From positions 19,799 to 83,798 of the forward strand of contig JAGHRV010000007.1 of the NCBI GenBank assembly GCA_018066175.1: a stretch of DNA of 64,000 nt, in the 5' to 3' direction. The position numbers and the translations under genes were made by a program. Below the pieces are notes generated by a model, which had not been told where the DNA came from, made no database searches, and worked only from the letters and a program-made list of their open reading frames with translations. The stretch comes from Candidatus Colicola equi. Lineage in GTDB: Bacteria > Bacteroidota > Bacteroidia > Bacteroidales > Paludibacteraceae. Within the stretch, counting starts at the first letter, position 1; each line of letters begins with the position of its first letter. This document shows positions 1 to 10,731 of the stretch, piece by piece.

Positions 1-1716
1 ACTTAACTCGGTGCATAATTGTTCGGCGGATGTGCTACTATATACCATCACTACGATTTGGCAGTCAAACATCTGATCTTCCGTCTGAATATGCAAATCC
101 GACATGTTTAGTTGCATTTTCTCCGAAATGGTTTGAATAATTTGCACCAACATTCCGAATCGGTCTATGCCGCGCACATGCACTGTGACAGGGTAGGCTT
201 GTGTGGGAGCCGGCGTTTGAGGCGAATCTACATGCTTGAGGTATTTGCGAATCGCATCCTGCGCCTTAGCCGTCTCTACCATATTCAGCCATTCAGGAAT
301 AGGTGTTACGTTCTGGGATGTCAATATCTCCACCTGGTCGCCTGATCTCAGTCGGTACGAGATGGGTTGCATTTGGTGGTTCACTTTAGCCCCAATGCAG
401 TGCTGACCTAATTGGGTATGCAGCATATAGGCAAAGTCCAATACGGATGAGTGCTGCGGCAAGGTCTTTACTTCACCACTGGGAGTGAATACAAATACTT
501 CGTGAGCGAATAGACTTAACTTGAAGTTATCCAGGAAAGCCATGGCGTCCGGATCCGGATTCTCCAGCACTTCCTTCACTTCTAATAACCAGTGGTCTAA
601 TTCCTTTTCACTGCTTGATTCCCCTGTTTTATACTTCCAATGTGCAGCCAGTCCGTGTTCCGCTATCTCATGCATGCGATTGGTGCGGATTTGCACTTCA
701 ACCCACTGACCATGTCTGCCCATTACTGTGATGTGCAGCGCTTCATATCCGTTTGCTTTCGGCTGCGAAATCCAGTCTCTGATGCGCTCCGGATGAGGAT
801 GGTAAATCTCCGTGATGGCGGCATATAAGATCCAACATTGGTCCTTCTCCGACATGGCCTCGTTGGGTGTGAATACGATACGTACGGCCAATAAATCATA
901 TACATCCTCAAAGGAGATATTCTTGCGTTGCATCTTGCGGAAGATGGAATATACCGATTTGATTCGGGCCGAGATGGTAAAGTCATAACCCATCTGCGTC
1001 AGTTTCTCCCGAATGGGTATTGCAAACTCCTCAAAGCTCTCCATTTGTGCATCCTTGCAGGCTGCTAAACGACTCTCTATCTGTTCGTATAAATCCGGAT
1101 GCTCGTACTTGAAACTCAAGTTCTCCAGTTCGGACTTAATGGGGAAGAAACCCAATCGGTGTGCCAGTGGCGCATAGATATACTGCGTTTCCCCTGCTAT
1201 CTTGCGTTGTTTTTCCGGCAGTTGCGCACCTAATGTACGCATGTTATGCAATCGGTCTGCCAATTTAATTAGCACCACGCGGATATCGTCCGACATAGTT
1301 AGTAATAACTTACGGAAGTTCTCCGCCTGCTTCTCCGCTTGGTCCGCAAACACACCTCCGGATATCTTGGTCAGTCCATCTACAATCTGTGCAATCTTCT
1401 CCCCAAACTGCCGCTCTATATCCTCTGTCGTATAGTCCGTATCCTCCACTACATCGTGCAACAGGGCCGAACAAATGCTCGTACTGCCTAAACCAATCTC
1501 ACGCACCACGATGCGAGCCACCGCTAATGGGTGCATGATATACGGCTCGCCGCTCAGTCTGCGTACACCATTATGCGCCTTCTTTGCAAACTGGAAGGCA
1601 CGCGTGATGATTTCCACTTTTTGGCGGTGATGCGAGGCAGCATAATCGGCTAATAGTTCCTGAAAGGCTTGCTCAATTAGTTCCTCTTCGGCCGGTGTAA
1701 AGTTACTGGTTTCCAT
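1..1716 (-). CDS. rsh: RelA/SpoT-family (p)ppGpp synthetase/hydrolase, 3' end outside window
   Basis: The first 572 codons are open and start at an ATG at 1714-1716. The N-terminal HD hydrolase domain keeps its metal and catalytic motifs (LLHDVVED near residue 85, KLADRLHNMR near 150). The synthetase domain shows VYDLLAVRIV, KANGYEALH and EVQIRT..MHEIAEHG..AHW. A TGS domain (FVFTPSGEVKTLP...) follows, and the frame leaves the window in an ACT-like region. The protein makes and degrades the stringent-response alarmone in the cytoplasm. The intact HD motif suggests a bifunctional SpoT/Rel type, not a synthetase-only RelA. It is transcribed divergently from the amidase gene. Confidence 0.95.
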   Translation of the reverse strand, partial: METSNFTPAEEELIEQAFQELLADYAASHHRQKVEIITRAFQFAKKAHNGVRRLSGEPYIMHPLAVARIVVREIGLGSTSICSALLHDVVEDTDYTTEDIERQFGEKIAQIVDGLTKISGGVFADQAEKQAENFRKLLLTMSDDIRVVLIKLADRLHNMRTLGAQLPEKQRKIAGETQYIYAPLAHRLGFFPIKSELENLSFKYEHPDLYEQIESRLAACKDAQMESFEEFAIPIREKLTQMGYDFTISARIKSVYSIFRKMQRKNISFEDVYDLLAVRIVFTPNEAMSEKDQCWILYAAITEIYHPHPERIRDWISQPKANGYEALHITVMGRHGQWVEVQIRTNRMHEIAEHGLAAHWKYKTGESSSEKELDHWLLEVKEVLENPDPDAMAFLDNFKLSLFAHEVFVFTPSGEVKTLPQHSSVLDFAYMLHTQLGQHCIGAKVNHQMQPISYRLRSGDQVEILTSQNVTPIPEWLNMVETAKAQDAIRKYLKHVDSPQTPAPTQAYPVTVHVRGIDRFGMLVQIIQTISEKMQLNMSDLHIQTEDQMFDCQIVVMVYSSTSAEQLCTELS

Positions 1717-1737
1717 GCATTACGTGCAATTATCGCG

Positions 1738-1769
1738 CAAAGTTACAACTTTTTTTTCATTTATGCAAA
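1738..1769 (-). promoter_or_regulatory. Bacteroidota-type promoter of the rsh gene
   Basis: On the minus strand TAACTTTG (-7 box, plus-strand 1738-1745) lies 20 bases downstream of a TTTG -33 box (plus-strand 1766-1769). It sits about 20 bases upstream of the rsh ATG. Confidence 0.7.
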
Positions 1770-1805
1770 TATTTTTGTGTTTTTTTATATAAAATAAAAA
1801 TACGC

Positions 1806-1836
1806 TTGTTTTTTTGATGATAAAATTGTATCTTTG
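1806..1836 (+). promoter_or_regulatory. Bacteroidota-type promoter of the amidase gene
   Basis: TTG at 1806-1808, a 20-base spacer, then TATCTTTG at 1829-1836. A TTG that could be read as a start codon at 1834 lies inside this -7 box, so translation must begin downstream, at the ATG at 1855. Confidence 0.75.
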
Positions 1837-1854
1837 CAAACAAATTACGTTAAT

Positions 1855-2964
1855 ATGGCTAAAAAGTGTTTAATATCTACGTTTTTTGTCCTGTTATACA
1901 CCTGCTTAATGGCGGTTCCATATACCGTGGTGATTGATGCCGGCCATGGAGGCAAAGATGGTGGTGCGGTGGGGCGTAATGGAGTGAAGGAAAAAGACTT
2001 AAACTTGGACGTTAGTCTGCGTTTGGCCTCCAAACTTCGCACCCAATTCCCGGATATCCAAGTGCTTCTCACTCGTTCTACCGATGTGTTCTTGCCTTTG
2101 CAGCAGCGTGCGGATTTTGTTAATCAGCATAACGCGAACCTTTTTATATGCATCCATACCAATGCGGCTGATGCGCGCAGTGCCAAAGGCACCGAGGTAT
2201 ATGTGCTGGGTACCGATCGATTGGAGCAGAATCTGGATGTGGCAATGCGTGAAAATGCCGTGATGAAACTGGAGGCCGATTACCAAACTACATACCACGG
2301 TTTTGATCCCAACAGTGTGGAGTCGTATATCATGTTTGAATTGATGCAGAACCAGTATGTGGACCAGAGTTTGCAGTTCGCTACGCTTGTTCAAAACCAG
2401 TTTGTTCAAACACTTCATCGTGACGATCGCGGTGTGCATCAGGCTGCTTTTTGGGTGCTGCTCAAATCCGCTTGCCCAAGCGTGTTAGTGGAGATGGGAT
2501 TTGTGAGCAATGCCGATGAAGAAAAATACCTCAATTCGGATCAAGGAAAACGCGAAATAACCGAGTCTATTTTTAATGCTTTTTGTGCCTACTATAAACC
2601 CACTTCCACTCCTTCTCCTGTGTTGGGGCAAAAGCCTGCACAAGTAACTGAAAATCAACCGGTTACAGCTGCTCCGGTAGTGCCGGAAAAAGCACAGGAA
2701 AAAGCTCCTGAACAAGCTCCTGAACAAGCACCTGAAAAACCGACTCTGAATCAAGGTTATTGGTGCGTGCAGATACTGGCAGGACGCACTCTTTTGTCAT
2801 TTACCGATCCTTGCTTTAAGTCGCTCAGCGACATCTCGTATCGCGAGGTAAACGGATGGTATAAATACATGGTGGGCCATTGTGCCACCAAACAGGAAGC
2901 TGCAGAGTTGCGAAACAGCATTAAAGATAAATTCCCGGATTGTTTTGTGGTATATTACGAATGA
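1855..2964 (+). CDS. N-acetylmuramoyl-L-alanine amidase with C-terminal SPOR-like domain
   Basis: This is an exported Amidase_3-family zinc enzyme that cuts the amide bond between MurNAc and the stem peptide during cell separation. A signal peptide is visible (MAKKCLISTFFVLLYTCLMA). Zinc and catalytic motifs follow: DAGHGGKDGG, the Glu in GVKEKDLNL, CIHTNA, and VLVEMGFVSN with the catalytic Glu. A low-complexity Glu/Ala/Pro linker (about residues 275-300, repeated KAPEQAPEQ) leads to a SPOR-like tail starting YWCVQILAG, which would bind denuded septal peptidoglycan. The ATG at 1855 is preferred because the earlier TTG lies in the promoter. The gene overlaps the MCE gene by 4 bases. Confidence 0.92.
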   Translation: MAKKCLISTFFVLLYTCLMAVPYTVVIDAGHGGKDGGAVGRNGVKEKDLNLDVSLRLASKLRTQFPDIQVLLTRSTDVFLPLQQRADFVNQHNANLFICIHTNAADARSAKGTEVYVLGTDRLEQNLDVAMRENAVMKLEADYQTTYHGFDPNSVESYIMFELMQNQYVDQSLQFATLVQNQFVQTLHRDDRGVHQAAFWVLLKSACPSVLVEMGFVSNADEEKYLNSDQGKREITESIFNAFCAYYKPTSTPSPVLGQKPAQVTENQPVTAAPVVPEKAQEKAPEQAPEQAPEKPTLNQGYWCVQILAGRTLLSFTDPCFKSLSDISYREVNGWYKYMVGHCATKQEAAELRNSIKDKFPDCFVVYYE

Positions 2965-3887
2965 TTATGAAATATAAGAGAGAAATTAAAGTGGCTGTAT
3001 TAGCCATCGTGTGCATTTTTTTATTGATTTTTGGAATGAATTTCCTTAAGGGACGTGATATCTTCTCGCCCGTCAAACATTATGTAGGTGTTTTTGATAA
3101 CGTCAGCGGTTTGGTCGCGCAGGCACCCGTGTATGTGCGCGGTTATAAAGTAGGTCAGGTGGATGCTATTCAGTATGATTTCACCAGCCCTCATGCTTTT
3201 ACGGTCATCATATCCATGGATAAGAATATCGCCATTCAACAGCCTGCCGAGATGCGGTTATGCGATGATGGGTTATTAGGTGGTAAGGCTATCGAAGTGG
3301 AAGTGCCGATGGGTGCAGTCGAAGGTAAATCGCTCTATGCCGAAGGTGATACGATTCCTGCAGTGGTGGTTGTGGGATTGTTGGAAACGCTTCAGGAAGG
3401 ATTTATGGCTAAGTTGGACGATGCTATCATGAATTTAGATTCACTGATCGTTAAGGTCAATGCCCAAGTAGGTGATAATACACTTAAACGCACATTGACA
3501 AACGTGGAGCAAATCTCCGACGAGTTGTCAGCTTCTGCCCGCGATATTCGCGCCATTACCAATGAACAATTACCATCTATTATGCTCAATGCTGATAGTA
3601 CGATTAACGATGCTAAACTTGTGGTACGGGACCTCAAAGCCGCTGAATTCAGTCAAACTGTGACGAAAGTTAATACCATGGTGGATTCCGTCAATACCAT
3701 CCTTACTACTAAACATGGCACGCTCGGTTTATTGCTGAACGATAAGAACCTCTACCAACATATCGACTCTACTATTGTATCCGTTGATAACTTGGTGACG
3801 GATCTCAAGGCTAATCCTAAGAAGTATGTGCATTTTTCTTTGTTCGGAGGAAAAGATAAATCGGACAAAAAAACCACACAAAAATAA
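2961..3887 (+). CDS. MlaD/MCE-domain lipid-transport protein
   Basis: The product has one N-terminal membrane anchor (VAVLAIVCIFLLIFGMNFL) followed by an MCE domain (YVGVFDNVSGLVAQAPVYVRGYKVGQV, about residues 40-120). A predicted helical or coiled C-terminal region follows, as in MlaD-type substrate-binding subunits of phospholipid transport between membranes. The ATG at 2961 gives an ATGA overlap with the amidase stop, and the ATG at 2967 is an equally plausible start. No MlaE or MlaF partner lies next to it in this window. Confidence 0.88.
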   Translation: MIMKYKREIKVAVLAIVCIFLLIFGMNFLKGRDIFSPVKHYVGVFDNVSGLVAQAPVYVRGYKVGQVDAIQYDFTSPHAFTVIISMDKNIAIQQPAEMRLCDDGLLGGKAIEVEVPMGAVEGKSLYAEGDTIPAVVVVGLLETLQEGFMAKLDDAIMNLDSLIVKVNAQVGDNTLKRTLTNVEQISDELSASARDIRAITNEQLPSIMLNADSTINDAKLVVRDLKAAEFSQTVTKVNTMVDSVNTILTTKHGTLGLLLNDKNLYQHIDSTIVSVDNLVTDLKANPKKYVHFSLFGGKDKSDKKTTQK

Positions 3888-4012
3888 ATTTGGAATATTT
3901 CTAATTTAGGGTGCATGCACTTATTTGATTTAGGGTGCATAAACTAAGGGTTTAACGATTTTTGTTACACATCGTTTTTGTGGAACAGACAACCCTAAAA
4001 GGGTGTAAAATC

Positions 4013-4047
4013 AGGGAGTTAGGTGTTAAGAACATTTGTAACTCCCT
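4013..4047 (+). terminator. Possible terminator hairpin after the amidase-MCE operon
   Basis: AGGGAGTTA (4013-4021) pairs perfectly with TAACTCCCT (4039-4047) across a 17-base loop, followed by TATTTTC. The T-run is short, so termination efficiency is uncertain. Confidence 0.45.
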
Positions 4048-4124
4048 TATTTTCATTTGGTTACGTGTAACACGCTGATATGCACATAGTTAGCGGAACT
4101 ACAAAAAAGGCCTTTGCTGCCAAA

Positions 4125-4156
4125 TTTGGTCATGTCAAAAAAAAGCAGTAATTTTG
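4125..4156 (+). promoter_or_regulatory. dnaA promoter
   Basis: TTTG at 4125-4128 and TAATTTTG at 4149-4156 are separated by 20 bases. The spacer contains ATGTCAAAAAAAA directly after the -33 box, a block shared with several other promoters in this window. Confidence 0.8.
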
Positions 4157-4197
4157 CATCGTTTTTCCGGCTTTTCGGAATCAAATAGGTAACTGTT

Positions 4198-5565
4198 TTG
4201 CAACAAAATGTGAACATATTATGGCAACAATGCGCAGATATTTTGCGCGATAATGTGACCCCAAGTGTGTACAATACTTGGTTCGCCTCATTGGATCCTG
4301 TTGAGTTCACAAGCAACACCTTAGTATTACGCGTACAAAGTCAGTTCGTAGCTTCGTATATCGAGGAGAACTATATTGATTTATTAGGCAAGACCATCCG
4401 CCGCGTGTTTGGTCCGGAAACGGCTTTGGAGTACCGCGTGCTGGTGGATTCCACTTCCGGCGCGTCTACTACCTACTTGTCTGATGGTGTGATGCAGGTT
4501 AGTGCGCATACTATTCCGGGGCGACCTGTGGTGCAACCTAATTGGCAGAGCCATCTCAATCCGAACTATACGTTCTCAACTTTTATTCAGGGTGAGACGA
4601 ATAAACTGGCGCGCACCGTAGGTGTTGCTATTGCTAAAGAGCCCGGTAAGACAGTGTTCAATCCGCTTTTTATCTATGGCGGCAGTGGAGTAGGTAAGAC
4701 CCACTTAGCGAATGCTATAGGCAATCAGATTCAGGCTGCTAATCCGGATAGCCGTGTGCTGTATGTGAATGCTAATACATTTAAACTGCAGTTTCAAGAG
4801 GCGGTTAATCAGAATAAGGTGCAGGATTTTCTGCTCTTCTATCAGAATGTAGATGTGCTCATCTTGGATGATGTGCAGTTCTTCTCCAACCTCAAAGGCA
4901 CCCAAGATACGTTCTTCCATATCTTCAATTACTTGCATCAGATGCGCAAGCAACTCATCTTGACTTCCGACCGCTCTCCGGCTGACCTCAAGGATGTAGA
5001 GGAACGCTTGCTGACCCGTTTCAGATGGGGTCTTCCTGTGGAGATTCAACGGCCCGACCTGGACCTGCGCAAGGCGATATTAGTGGATAAGATGCATCGG
5101 GACGGCATTACATTCAGTGAAGACATCGTGGATTATATCGCCACGCATGCGTGCGAGAACATACGCGATATAGAAGGTATCCTGGCGTCCCTCATCGCTT
5201 ACTCTACGCTTATGAACCAAGAGATTGATATGCCTTTGGCTCAGTCAATCGTGGAGCGACTGGTGACTAAATTAGATAAACCGGTCTCTATGCAGGATGT
5301 GATGGGGGCAGTATGCGAACATATCGGTGTTACCGAAAAAGTATTCGTGTCCCGGTCCCGCCAGCGTGATGTAGCGCGTGCTCGACAGATGTTCGTGTAT
5401 ATCGTTAAAGAGATGACCGATCATACTTTGTCGGAAATAGGAGCATGTATGTCCCGCGATCATGCTACTGCCCTGTATGCATTCAATACCATCAAAAAGC
5501 AGCTTCAGTACGATAAAGTGCTGCATCATGAATTGCAGACACTAATGTACGAACTCAAGCACTAA
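4198..5565 (+). CDS. dnaA: Chromosomal replication initiator DnaA
   Basis: DnaA binds origin boxes and melts the origin to load the replicative helicase. The order is standard: an N-terminal DnaB-interaction domain (residues 1-75), a short linker, an AAA+ domain with Walker A GGSGVGKTH (about residues 161-169) and Walker B LILDDVQF, and a C-terminal DNA-binding domain with the signature CMSRDHATALYAFNTI. At 455 aa it has normal family length. There is no in-frame ATG upstream because a TAG stop lies at 4186-4188. Translation must therefore start at TTG 4198 or GTG 4210. dnaX follows after 8 bases. Confidence 0.97.
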   Translation: MQQNVNILWQQCADILRDNVTPSVYNTWFASLDPVEFTSNTLVLRVQSQFVASYIEENYIDLLGKTIRRVFGPETALEYRVLVDSTSGASTTYLSDGVMQVSAHTIPGRPVVQPNWQSHLNPNYTFSTFIQGETNKLARTVGVAIAKEPGKTVFNPLFIYGGSGVGKTHLANAIGNQIQAANPDSRVLYVNANTFKLQFQEAVNQNKVQDFLLFYQNVDVLILDDVQFFSNLKGTQDTFFHIFNYLHQMRKQLILTSDRSPADLKDVEERLLTRFRWGLPVEIQRPDLDLRKAILVDKMHRDGITFSEDIVDYIATHACENIRDIEGILASLIAYSTLMNQEIDMPLAQSIVERLVTKLDKPVSMQDVMGAVCEHIGVTEKVFVSRSRQRDVARARQMFVYIVKEMTDHTLSEIGACMSRDHATALYAFNTIKKQLQYDKVLHHELQTLMYELKH

Positions 5566-5573
5566 ATACTACT

Positions 5574-7253
<1,680 letters not shown>

Positions 7254-8963
7254 ATGGCAGAGGACCTGAAGAAATACTTACCCACCACCAAGCGCGAATT
7301 GGAACTGCGTGGTTGGGATACGGTCGATGTAATCCTCTTCTCCGGAGATGCTTACATCGATCATCCGCAGTTTGGTGCAGCCGTCATCGGACGGGTGCTC
7401 GAGGCCCACGGCTACCGCGTAGCAATTGTGCCTCAGCCGGACTGGCATGGGGATCATAGGGACTTCACTAAACTAGGGGCACCGCGACTGTTCTTTGGTA
7501 TAACGGCCGGGTCGATGGACTCGATGGTCAATCACTACACCGCCAATAAGCGGCGTCGCTCCGATGATGCCTATACGCCCGAAGGGCGGGCAGGGATGCG
7601 ACCGGATTATTGCACCGTCACTTATGCCACGATTATACGCCGGTATTTCCCAACCACACCGATTGTCATTGGGGGCATAGAAGCCAGCATGCGGCGATTG
7701 GCCCACTATGATTATTGGTCGGATAGTTTCAAACCTTCCATCCTCGTTGATTCGTCCGCAGACCTGCTGGTCTATGGCATGGGAGAAAAGAGCATCGTCG
7801 CTATAGCGGATGCTATATCAGCTACCGGCACTGTGCCCCATGATATACCGCAAACGGCCTATCGCACCGATACATTGCCGGCTCTGCCGGATGATAATAA
7901 GATAGTGCTGCATGGTTATCAGGCCGAGAAGAACAACAAGATACTCTATGCCGAGGACTTTAGACTCACCGAGATCGAATCCAATCGCATCACAGCCAAG
8001 ACGATTATCCAGGATGACATAGTCATCAATCCGCCGTATCCCACGATGACGACCGACGAATTGGATGCCGTCTATGACCTGCCCTTCCAGTATATGCCGC
8101 ATCCTAAGTATAAAGATAAGCATATCCCGGCATACGAGATGATTCGTTTCTCCGTATGTCTGCATCGTGGCTGCTTTGGAGGCTGTTCGTTCTGCACTAT
8201 ATCCGCCCATCAGGGCAAGCAGATTACTTCGCGGTCCAAGTCTAATATCATCCGTCAAATCAGTCGTCTCAAGGACCTGCCGGAATGGAAAGGGTACCTG
8301 AGCGACCTGGGTGGACCATCGGCTAATATGTACGGCATGCATGGTAAGAACCCCGACCTATGTGCTAAATGCGCACGGCCTTCTTGTTTGCAGCCGGCTA
8401 TATGCAAGAACCTGCATCAGAACTTCGCACCTATCCTGGATATATACCGATCCGTAGATAAACTGCCGTATATCAAAAAAGCCTTTGTAGGCAGTGGCAT
8501 ACGGTACGACCTTATGTCCGAGGCGTATGGACGGCAACTCATCACGCGGCATGTGTCCGGACGACTCAAAGTGGCTCCGGAGCATTGCTCCGACTCCGTG
8601 CTGCAACTCATGCGTAAACCGCAATGGAACGAGTACCTGCATTTCCGCGATTTCTTCCAGCGTATCAACCGCGAAGCGGGCATGCATCAGCAGCTCATTC
8701 CGTACTTCATCTCGTCCCATCCCGGATGCACCAACCGAGATATGATGGCGCTGGCTGATGAGACCAAACGGATGCATTACCATCCTGAACAAGTGCAGGA
8801 CTTCACGCCTACACCGATGACACTCAGCACATGCATGTACTACACCGGACTCAATCCCTATACGATGCAACCGGTGTATGTAGCTAAGAGCAGTGACGAT
8901 AAACGTAAACAAAACAGTTTCTTCTTCTGGTGGAAGGAGAACCCTAATCGTAATCGCAAATGA
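7254..8963 (+). CDS. YgiQ-family (UPF0313) radical SAM protein
   Basis: At 569 aa it matches the YgiQ family. The radical SAM cluster motif is GCFGGCSFC (about residues 305-313, CxxxCxxC), after a cobalamin-binding-like N-terminal region (DVILFSGDAYIDHPQFG). A second Cys group (LCAKCARPSCLQPAICKN) lies near residue 375. The substrate is unknown for most members of this family. It starts directly after the dnaX stop and its own stop overlaps the next gene by 4 bases (ATGA), so it is very likely co-transcribed with dnaX and the M23 gene. Confidence 0.9.
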   Translation: MAEDLKKYLPTTKRELELRGWDTVDVILFSGDAYIDHPQFGAAVIGRVLEAHGYRVAIVPQPDWHGDHRDFTKLGAPRLFFGITAGSMDSMVNHYTANKRRRSDDAYTPEGRAGMRPDYCTVTYATIIRRYFPTTPIVIGGIEASMRRLAHYDYWSDSFKPSILVDSSADLLVYGMGEKSIVAIADAISATGTVPHDIPQTAYRTDTLPALPDDNKIVLHGYQAEKNNKILYAEDFRLTEIESNRITAKTIIQDDIVINPPYPTMTTDELDAVYDLPFQYMPHPKYKDKHIPAYEMIRFSVCLHRGCFGGCSFCTISAHQGKQITSRSKSNIIRQISRLKDLPEWKGYLSDLGGPSANMYGMHGKNPDLCAKCARPSCLQPAICKNLHQNFAPILDIYRSVDKLPYIKKAFVGSGIRYDLMSEAYGRQLITRHVSGRLKVAPEHCSDSVLQLMRKPQWNEYLHFRDFFQRINREAGMHQQLIPYFISSHPGCTNRDMMALADETKRMHYHPEQVQDFTPTPMTLSTCMYYTGLNPYTMQPVYVAKSSDDKRKQNSFFFWWKENPNRNRK

Positions 8964-9928
8964 AAAAGAAACAGTACCATATCAATCCTGTCACCCTGGC
9001 CATGGAGCGGGTGGAGCATGATATCTTCTATTGGTTGAAACGGTCCGGATTCTATATTCTGGGCGGAATATGCTTGGGAATAGTCTTTTTCTTCCTTTTC
9101 TACCATTTCTTTCCGTCCCCTCGCGAACGGCAACTGATGACGCAAAAGACGCAGTTAGAAACGCAACTGCAGTTGGTGGATGGACGACTCGACCAAATGC
9201 AGATCGTGATGAATGACCTGTCCCAACGCGACGATAACCTATATCGCGCTTTGTTGGGGGCCGAACCGATCCCGCTGTCCGTTAGACAAGGAGCAACCCA
9301 GAAAATGGCGTACTACGACGAGATCAGCCGCATGACCGACTCTCAATTGGCTGCTAACCTGGTTCTCAAGACCGATGTGCTGGAGAAAGAGTTGTATGTG
9401 CAGGCTAAGTCGTACGACGAGATTCTGGTGCTGGCTAAGAACCAAGAAACCAAGATGGAGTATATCCCGGCTATTCAGCCGGTGCTTAACCGTAACCTCA
9501 AACGCGTAGCCAGTGGTTACGGATGGCGTATCGACCCTGTTTATCATGTGCGCCGATTCCATAGCGGCATGGACTTTACCGCTCCTAAGGGCACCGATAT
9601 TTATGCTACCGGTAAGGGTAAGGTGGTGTTTGTGGGCCATAAGCAGGGCTATGGCAATACCGTCATCATCGACCATGGCTATGGTTACCAAACGCTGTAT
9701 GCCCACTTGCATAAATCGCTATGCCGGGTGGGACAGAAAGTCAATCGAGCCGATGTCATTGCATTGGTGGGCAATACCGGTAAATCCACCGGTCCGCACC
9801 TGCATTATGAAGTGCATTTCCAAGGCAAGCCTATCGACCCGCGTAATTTCTATTTCTACGATTTATCTCCGGAGGAGTACGACCAGATGGTGCAGCTATC
9901 TAATAACTACGGTCGTATGTTAGACTAA
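8960..9928 (+). CDS. M23-family peptidase (membrane-anchored, peptidoglycan-directed)
   Basis: A cytoplasmic N-terminus leads to one membrane helix (FYILGGICLGIVFFFLFYHFF, residues 33-53). A coiled-coil segment (about residues 60-100) and a C-terminal LytM/M23 domain follow. Metal and catalytic motifs are present: HSGMDF, HLH in TLYAHLHK, and GPHLHYEVH. These residues suggest an active zinc endopeptidase that cuts peptide cross-links, although related proteins can act as activators. It overlaps YgiQ upstream by 4 bases and, tail to tail, the minus-strand Crp/Fnr gene by 4 bases. Confidence 0.92.
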   Translation: MKKKQYHINPVTLAMERVEHDIFYWLKRSGFYILGGICLGIVFFFLFYHFFPSPRERQLMTQKTQLETQLQLVDGRLDQMQIVMNDLSQRDDNLYRALLGAEPIPLSVRQGATQKMAYYDEISRMTDSQLAANLVLKTDVLEKELYVQAKSYDEILVLAKNQETKMEYIPAIQPVLNRNLKRVASGYGWRIDPVYHVRRFHSGMDFTAPKGTDIYATGKGKVVFVGHKQGYGNTVIIDHGYGYQTLYAHLHKSLCRVGQKVNRADVIALVGNTGKSTGPHLHYEVHFQGKPIDPRNFYFYDLSPEEYDQMVQLSNNYGRMLD

Positions 9929-10623
9929 TCCGTTTCTGTAATATGAATCAGCGCCGCTTCATCCTCGATGAGGATGCGTTTGCCGTGCGTTGATATCACA
10001 CCTTCTTTGGTTAGTTGACGAATAGTGCGAATGGCATTGGCGGTGGTCATTGAACTGATATTACTGATGTCCTCGCGACTCATGACGACGTTCAGTGTCT
10101 TGCCGTCGGATTCCGTACCAAAACGTGCTTTGAGAGTCAGCAATGCATCTGCCATACGCCCGCGCACATGCTTCTGCGTAAGCACGAGTTGACGGTAACG
10201 AGCGGTCTCTAACATGCCACTCATGCGAGACAGGAAATACATGCATATCTGATTATTCTGATTCAGCACCCGCATCAGTGCTTCGCGACGCACTTTACAT
10301 ATACAACTGGGTTCGATGGCCGCTGCACTGGAATGATATATGGTATGCGATAGGATAGGCAGGTAACTGAAAAACTCACCCGGAGCTATCATGCGCACAA
10401 TCTGAGGCTTTTTGTTTGGCGTTCCTATATACTCGCGCACTTTGCCGGTTAATAGGATCATTAAATACTCCGGAAAAGTGCCACTCTGGAAGACCTGCTC
10501 TTTTTTAGCATAATCCACCACTTCCGATTCCGATTCAATGTAGGTTCGTTCGCCGGGAGTTAACATGTCCCAAGCCGGATGACCTTCCCATAAGGAGGCA
10601 AAATTAACGTCTTTTCGAGTCAT
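9925..10623 (-). CDS. Crp/Fnr-family transcriptional regulator
   Basis: A cyclic-nucleotide-binding-like beta-barrel (about residues 20-130, with GEFFSYLP in the place of the phosphate-binding loop) is joined by a helix to a C-terminal winged helix-turn-helix (SREDISNISSMTTANAIRTI, about residues 180-199). The ligand is unknown: the usual cAMP-contacting Arg-Ser pair is not evident, and I see no FNR-type Cys cluster. It is divergent from the glycosyltransferase gene and shares overlapping promoters with it, so it may regulate that gene. Confidence 0.88.
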   Translation of the reverse strand: MTRKDVNFASLWEGHPAWDMLTPGERTYIESESEVVDYAKKEQVFQSGTFPEYLMILLTGKVREYIGTPNKKPQIVRMIAPGEFFSYLPILSHTIYHSSAAAIEPSCICKVRREALMRVLNQNNQICMYFLSRMSGMLETARYRQLVLTQKHVRGRMADALLTLKARFGTESDGKTLNVVMSREDISNISSMTTANAIRTIRQLTKEGVISTHGKRILIEDEAALIHITETD

Positions 10624-10650
10624 AAAACGCGTTTTTTTGAAAAAATTTGT

Positions 10651-10699
10651 GCAAAGTTACATTTTTTTTTGCACAGTTGCAAATTTTTTTGTAATTTTG
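10651..10699. promoter_or_regulatory. Overlapping divergent promoters (Crp/Fnr gene and glycosyltransferase)
   Basis: The plus promoter has TTG at 10669-10671 and TAATTTTG at 10692-10699. The minus promoter has its -33 at 10680-10682 and TAACTTTG (reverse complement) at 10652-10659. Both spacers are 20 bases. The two promoters interleave, so polymerase can probably occupy only one at a time. Confidence 0.75.
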
Positions 10700-10731
10700 C
10701 AGGCGTATTACAGAGTAATAATTTTTTTAGT

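Larger units (their letters stand above)
3888..4197. other. 310-base gap upstream of dnaA
   Basis: No gene is visible here. The gap holds a 13-bp direct repeat (ATTTAGGGTGCAT at 3904-3916 and 3928-3940), a 9-bp-stem hairpin (4013-4047), an AAAGGCCTTT palindrome (4106-4115) and the dnaA promoter (4125-4156). I see no convincing cluster of DnaA boxes: one TGTGGAACA near 3979 matches only 7 of 9 positions of the reverse box. An origin here is not supported. Confidence 0.6.

Noticed and set aside
3888..4197. Replication origin upstream of dnaA
   Set aside because: Only one weak DnaA-box-like site and one 13-bp direct repeat. No cluster of boxes or AT-rich unwinding region can be shown by eye.
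7818..8912. Two long minus-strand ORFs (174 and 184 codons) opposite the YgiQ gene
   Set aside because: They are antisense to a strongly conserved enzyme and have low-complexity, His/Arg-rich translations. They are shadows of codon bias on the plus strand.
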